Below are positions 61,244 to 64,000 of a DNA stretch of 64,000 bases, piece by piece; position 1 is the first letter of the stretch; the number at the start of each line of letters is the position of its first letter. The position numbers were made by a program, and so were the translations under genes. Source of the stretch: Escarpia spicata (taxonomy: Eukaryota; Annelida; Polychaeta; Sabellida; Siboglinidae); contig OZ023207.1 in the NCBI GenBank assembly GCA_963995525.1, positions 1,354,001 through 1,418,000 on the forward strand, in the 5' to 3' direction. The notes under the pieces were generated by a model. It worked only from the letters and a program-made list of their open reading frames with translations. It was not told the DNA's origin and did not search any database.

Positions 61244-64000
61244 CTGAAAGCAAGATCTACACTCACAGTCTACAGGGACTCGTGGCTTATACTGAACAGC
61301 AAGATCTACACTCACAGTCTACAGGGACTCGTGGCTTATACTGAACAGCAAGATCTACACTCACAGTCTACAGGGACTCGTGGCTTATACTGAAAGCAAG
61401 ATCTACACTCACAGTCTACAGGGACTCGTGGCTTATACTGAAAGCAAGATCTACACTCACAGTCTACAGGGACTCGTGGCTTATACTGAAAGCAAGATCT
61501 ACACTCACAGTCTACAGGGACTCGTGGCTTATACTGAAAGCAAGATCTACACTCACAGTCTACAGGGACTCGTGGCATATACTGAAAGCAAGATCTACAC
61601 TCACAGTCTACAGGGACTCGTGGCTTATACTGAAAGCAAGATCTACACTCGCAGTCTACAGGGACTCGTGGCTTATACTGAAAGCAATATCTACACTCAC
61701 AGTCTACAGGGTCTCGTGGCTTATACTGAAAGCAAGATCTACACTCACAGTCTACAGGGACTCGTGGCTTATACTGAAAGCAAGATCTACACTCACAGTC
61801 TACAGGGACTCGTGGCTTATACTGAAAGCAAGATCTACACTCACAGTCTACAGGGACTCGTGGCTTATACTGAAAGCAAGATCTACACTCACAGTCTACA
61901 GGGACTCGTGGCTTATACTGAAAGCAAGATCTACACTCACAGTCTACAGGGACTCGTGACTTATACTGAACAGCAAGATCTACACTCACAGTCTACAGGG
62001 ACTCGTGGCTTATACTGAACAGCAAGATCTACACTCACAGTCTACAGGGACTCGTGGCTTATACTGAAAGCAAGATCTACACTCACAGTCTACAGGGACT
62101 CGTGGCTTATACTGAAAGCAAGATCTACACTCACAGTCTACAGGGACTCGTGGCTTATACTGAAAGCAAGATCTACACTCACAGTCTACAGGGACTCGTG
62201 ACTTATACTGAACAGCAAGATCTACACTCACAGTCTACAGGGACTCGTGGCTTATACTGAACAGCAAGATCTACACTCACAGTCTACAGGGACTCGTGAC
62301 TTATACTGAACAGCAAGATCTACACTCACAGTCTACAGGGACTCGTGGCTTATACTGAAAGCAAGATCTACACTCACAGTCTACAGGGAATCGTGACTTA
62401 TACTGAAAGCAAGATCTACACTCACAGTCTACAGGGACTCGTGACTTATACTGAAAGCAAGATCTACACTCACAGTCTACAGGGACTCGTGACTTATACT
62501 GAAAGCAAGATCTACACTCACAGTCTACAGGGACTCGTGGCTTATACTGAAAGCAAGATCTACACTCACAGTCTACAGGGACTCGTGGCTTATACTGAAA
62601 GCAAGATCTACACTCACAGTCTACAGGGACTCGTGACTTATACTGAAAGCAAGATCTACACTCACAGTCTACAGGGACTCGTGACTTATACTGAAAGCAA
62701 GATCTACACTCACAGTCTACAGGGACTCGTGGCTTATACTGAAAGCAAGATCTACACTCACAGTCTACAGGGACTCGTGGCTTATACTGAAAGCAAGATC
62801 TACACTCACAGTCTACAGGGACTCGTGACTTATACTGAAAGCAAGATCTACACTCACAGTCTACAGGGACTCGTGACTTATACTGAAAGCAAGATCTACA
62901 CTCACAGTCTACAGGGACTCGTGGCTTATACTGAAAGCAAGATCTACACTCACAGTCTACAGGGATTCGTGGCTTATACTGAAAGCAAGATCTACACTCA
63001 CAGTCTACAGGGACTCGTGGCTTATACTGAAAGCAAGATCTACACTCACAGTCTACAGGGATTCGTGGCTTATACTGAACAGCAAGATCTACACTCACAG
63101 TCTACAGGGACTCGTGGCTTATACTGAAAGCAAGATCTACACTCACAGTCTACAGGGATTCGTGTCTTATACTGAAAGCAAGATCTACACTCACAGTCTA
63201 CAGGGACTCGTGGCTTATACTGAACAGCAAGATCTACACTCACAGTCTACAGGGACTCGTGGCTTATACTGAACAGCAAGATCTACACTCACAGTCTACA
63301 GGGACTCGTGGCTTATACTGAACAGCAAGATCTATACTCACAGTCTACAGGGACTCGTGGCTTATACTGAAAGCAAGACCTACACTCACAGTCTACAAGG
63401 ACTCGTGGCTTATACTGAACAGCAAGATCTACACTCACAGTCTACAGGGACTCGTGGCTTATACTGAACAGCAAGATCTACACTCACAGTCTACAGGGAC
63501 TCGTGGCTTATACTGAAAGCAAGACCTACACTCACAGTCTACAGGGACTCGTGGCTTATACTGAACAGCAAGATCTACACTCACAGTCTACAGGGACTCG
63601 TGGCTTATACTGAAAGCAAGACCTACACTCACAGTCTACAGGGACTCGTGGCTTATACTGAACAGCAAGATCTACACTCACAGTCTACAGGGACTCGTGG
63701 CTTATACTGAAAGCAAGACCTACACTCACAGTCTACAGGGACTCGTGGCTTATACTGAACAGCAAGATCTACACTCACAGTCTACAGGGACTCGTGGCTT
63801 ATACTGAAAGCAAGATCTACACTCACAGTCTACAGGGACTCGTGACTTATACTGAACAGCAAGACCTACACTCACAGTCTACAGGGACTCGTGGCTTATA
63901 CTGAACAGCAAGATCTACACTCACAGTCTACAGGGACTCGTGGCTTATACTGAAAGCAAGATCTACACTCACAGTCTACAGGGACTCGTGACTTATACTG
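61244..64000. repeat. 48/49-bp satellite derived from the LINE ORF2 C-terminus
   Basis: About 57 units run to the window's right edge and beyond. The 48-bp unit is CTGAAAGCAAGATCTACACT, then CACAGTCTACAGGGACTCGT, then GGCTTATA; a 49-bp form has GAACAGCAAG. Each contains a BglII site. One frame reads SKIYTHSLQGLVAYTE, and THSLQG is the kind of phrase found at the C-terminus of CR1-like ORF2 proteins, just where this array joins the ORF2 remnant. Runs of 48-bp units leave both strands open for 200-265 codons; 49-bp units end these frames. Local higher-order patterns of 192 and 97 bp are visible. Confidence 0.98.

Noticed and set aside
61336..63127. Long open frames on both strands (SKIYTHSLQGLVAYTE and Cys-rich FQYKPRVPVDCECRSC repeats)
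   Set aside because: They follow from a 48-bp unit without stops. The 49-bp units break the frames, both strands are open at once, and nothing suggests selection at protein level.

Overview
The window reads as a repeat-dominated chromosome segment from a metazoan, most likely a marine invertebrate (a lophotrochozoan such as a mollusc or annelid fits best, but this is inference). The reasons are non-LTR and Ty3/gypsy retroelements of animal type, tRNA-derived SINE-like heads, long tetranucleotide microsatellites and no bacterial-style operons. I see no complete host gene; at most two weak host-exon candidates lie at 50.6-51.2 kb.

Layout. (1) 1-43,935 is one uninterrupted satellite of about 1,000 monomers of 43 bp, organised into several generations of higher-order repeats: about 1.73, 2.54, 1.47, 1.17 and 1.34+0.95 kb, plus a long-range duplication offset by about 13 kb. 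It has stops in every frame on both strands. (2) 44,567-50,623 is a decayed minus-strand Ty3/gypsy element (gag, protease, RT, RNase H; no integrase seen). Its protease-RT boundary has expanded into about 14 copies of a 127/128-bp repeat, and a plus-strand 5'-truncated LINE sits inside its gag. (3) 51,031-52,402 is a foldback element with about 500-bp arms, each carrying a tRNA-like pol III head. (4) 52.7-55.8 kb holds microsatellites (CA, ACTC, AT, TGCC) around an RTE-type LINE endonuclease fragment whose 5' end is a tRNA-like sequence. (5) 55,955-56,719 is an intact LINE ORF1-type protein. (6) 57,288-61,243 is a degraded LINE ORF2 (endonuclease and RT) with 14.6 copies of a 74-bp repeat near its N-terminus. 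(7) 61,244-64,000 is a 48/49-bp satellite running off the window; it begins at the C-terminal coding end of that same ORF2.

The main point: three separate minisatellites (127/128, 74 and 48/49 bp) are each made of a short coding piece of a retroelement (gypsy protease end, LINE ORF2 N-terminus, LINE ORF2 C-terminus), all within 18 kb and all beside a 44-kb satellite that itself grows by segmental amplification. The locus looks like a place where tandem arrays are born from transposon coding sequence. No genes here work together as a pathway; the interactions are nesting and decay of mobile elements.
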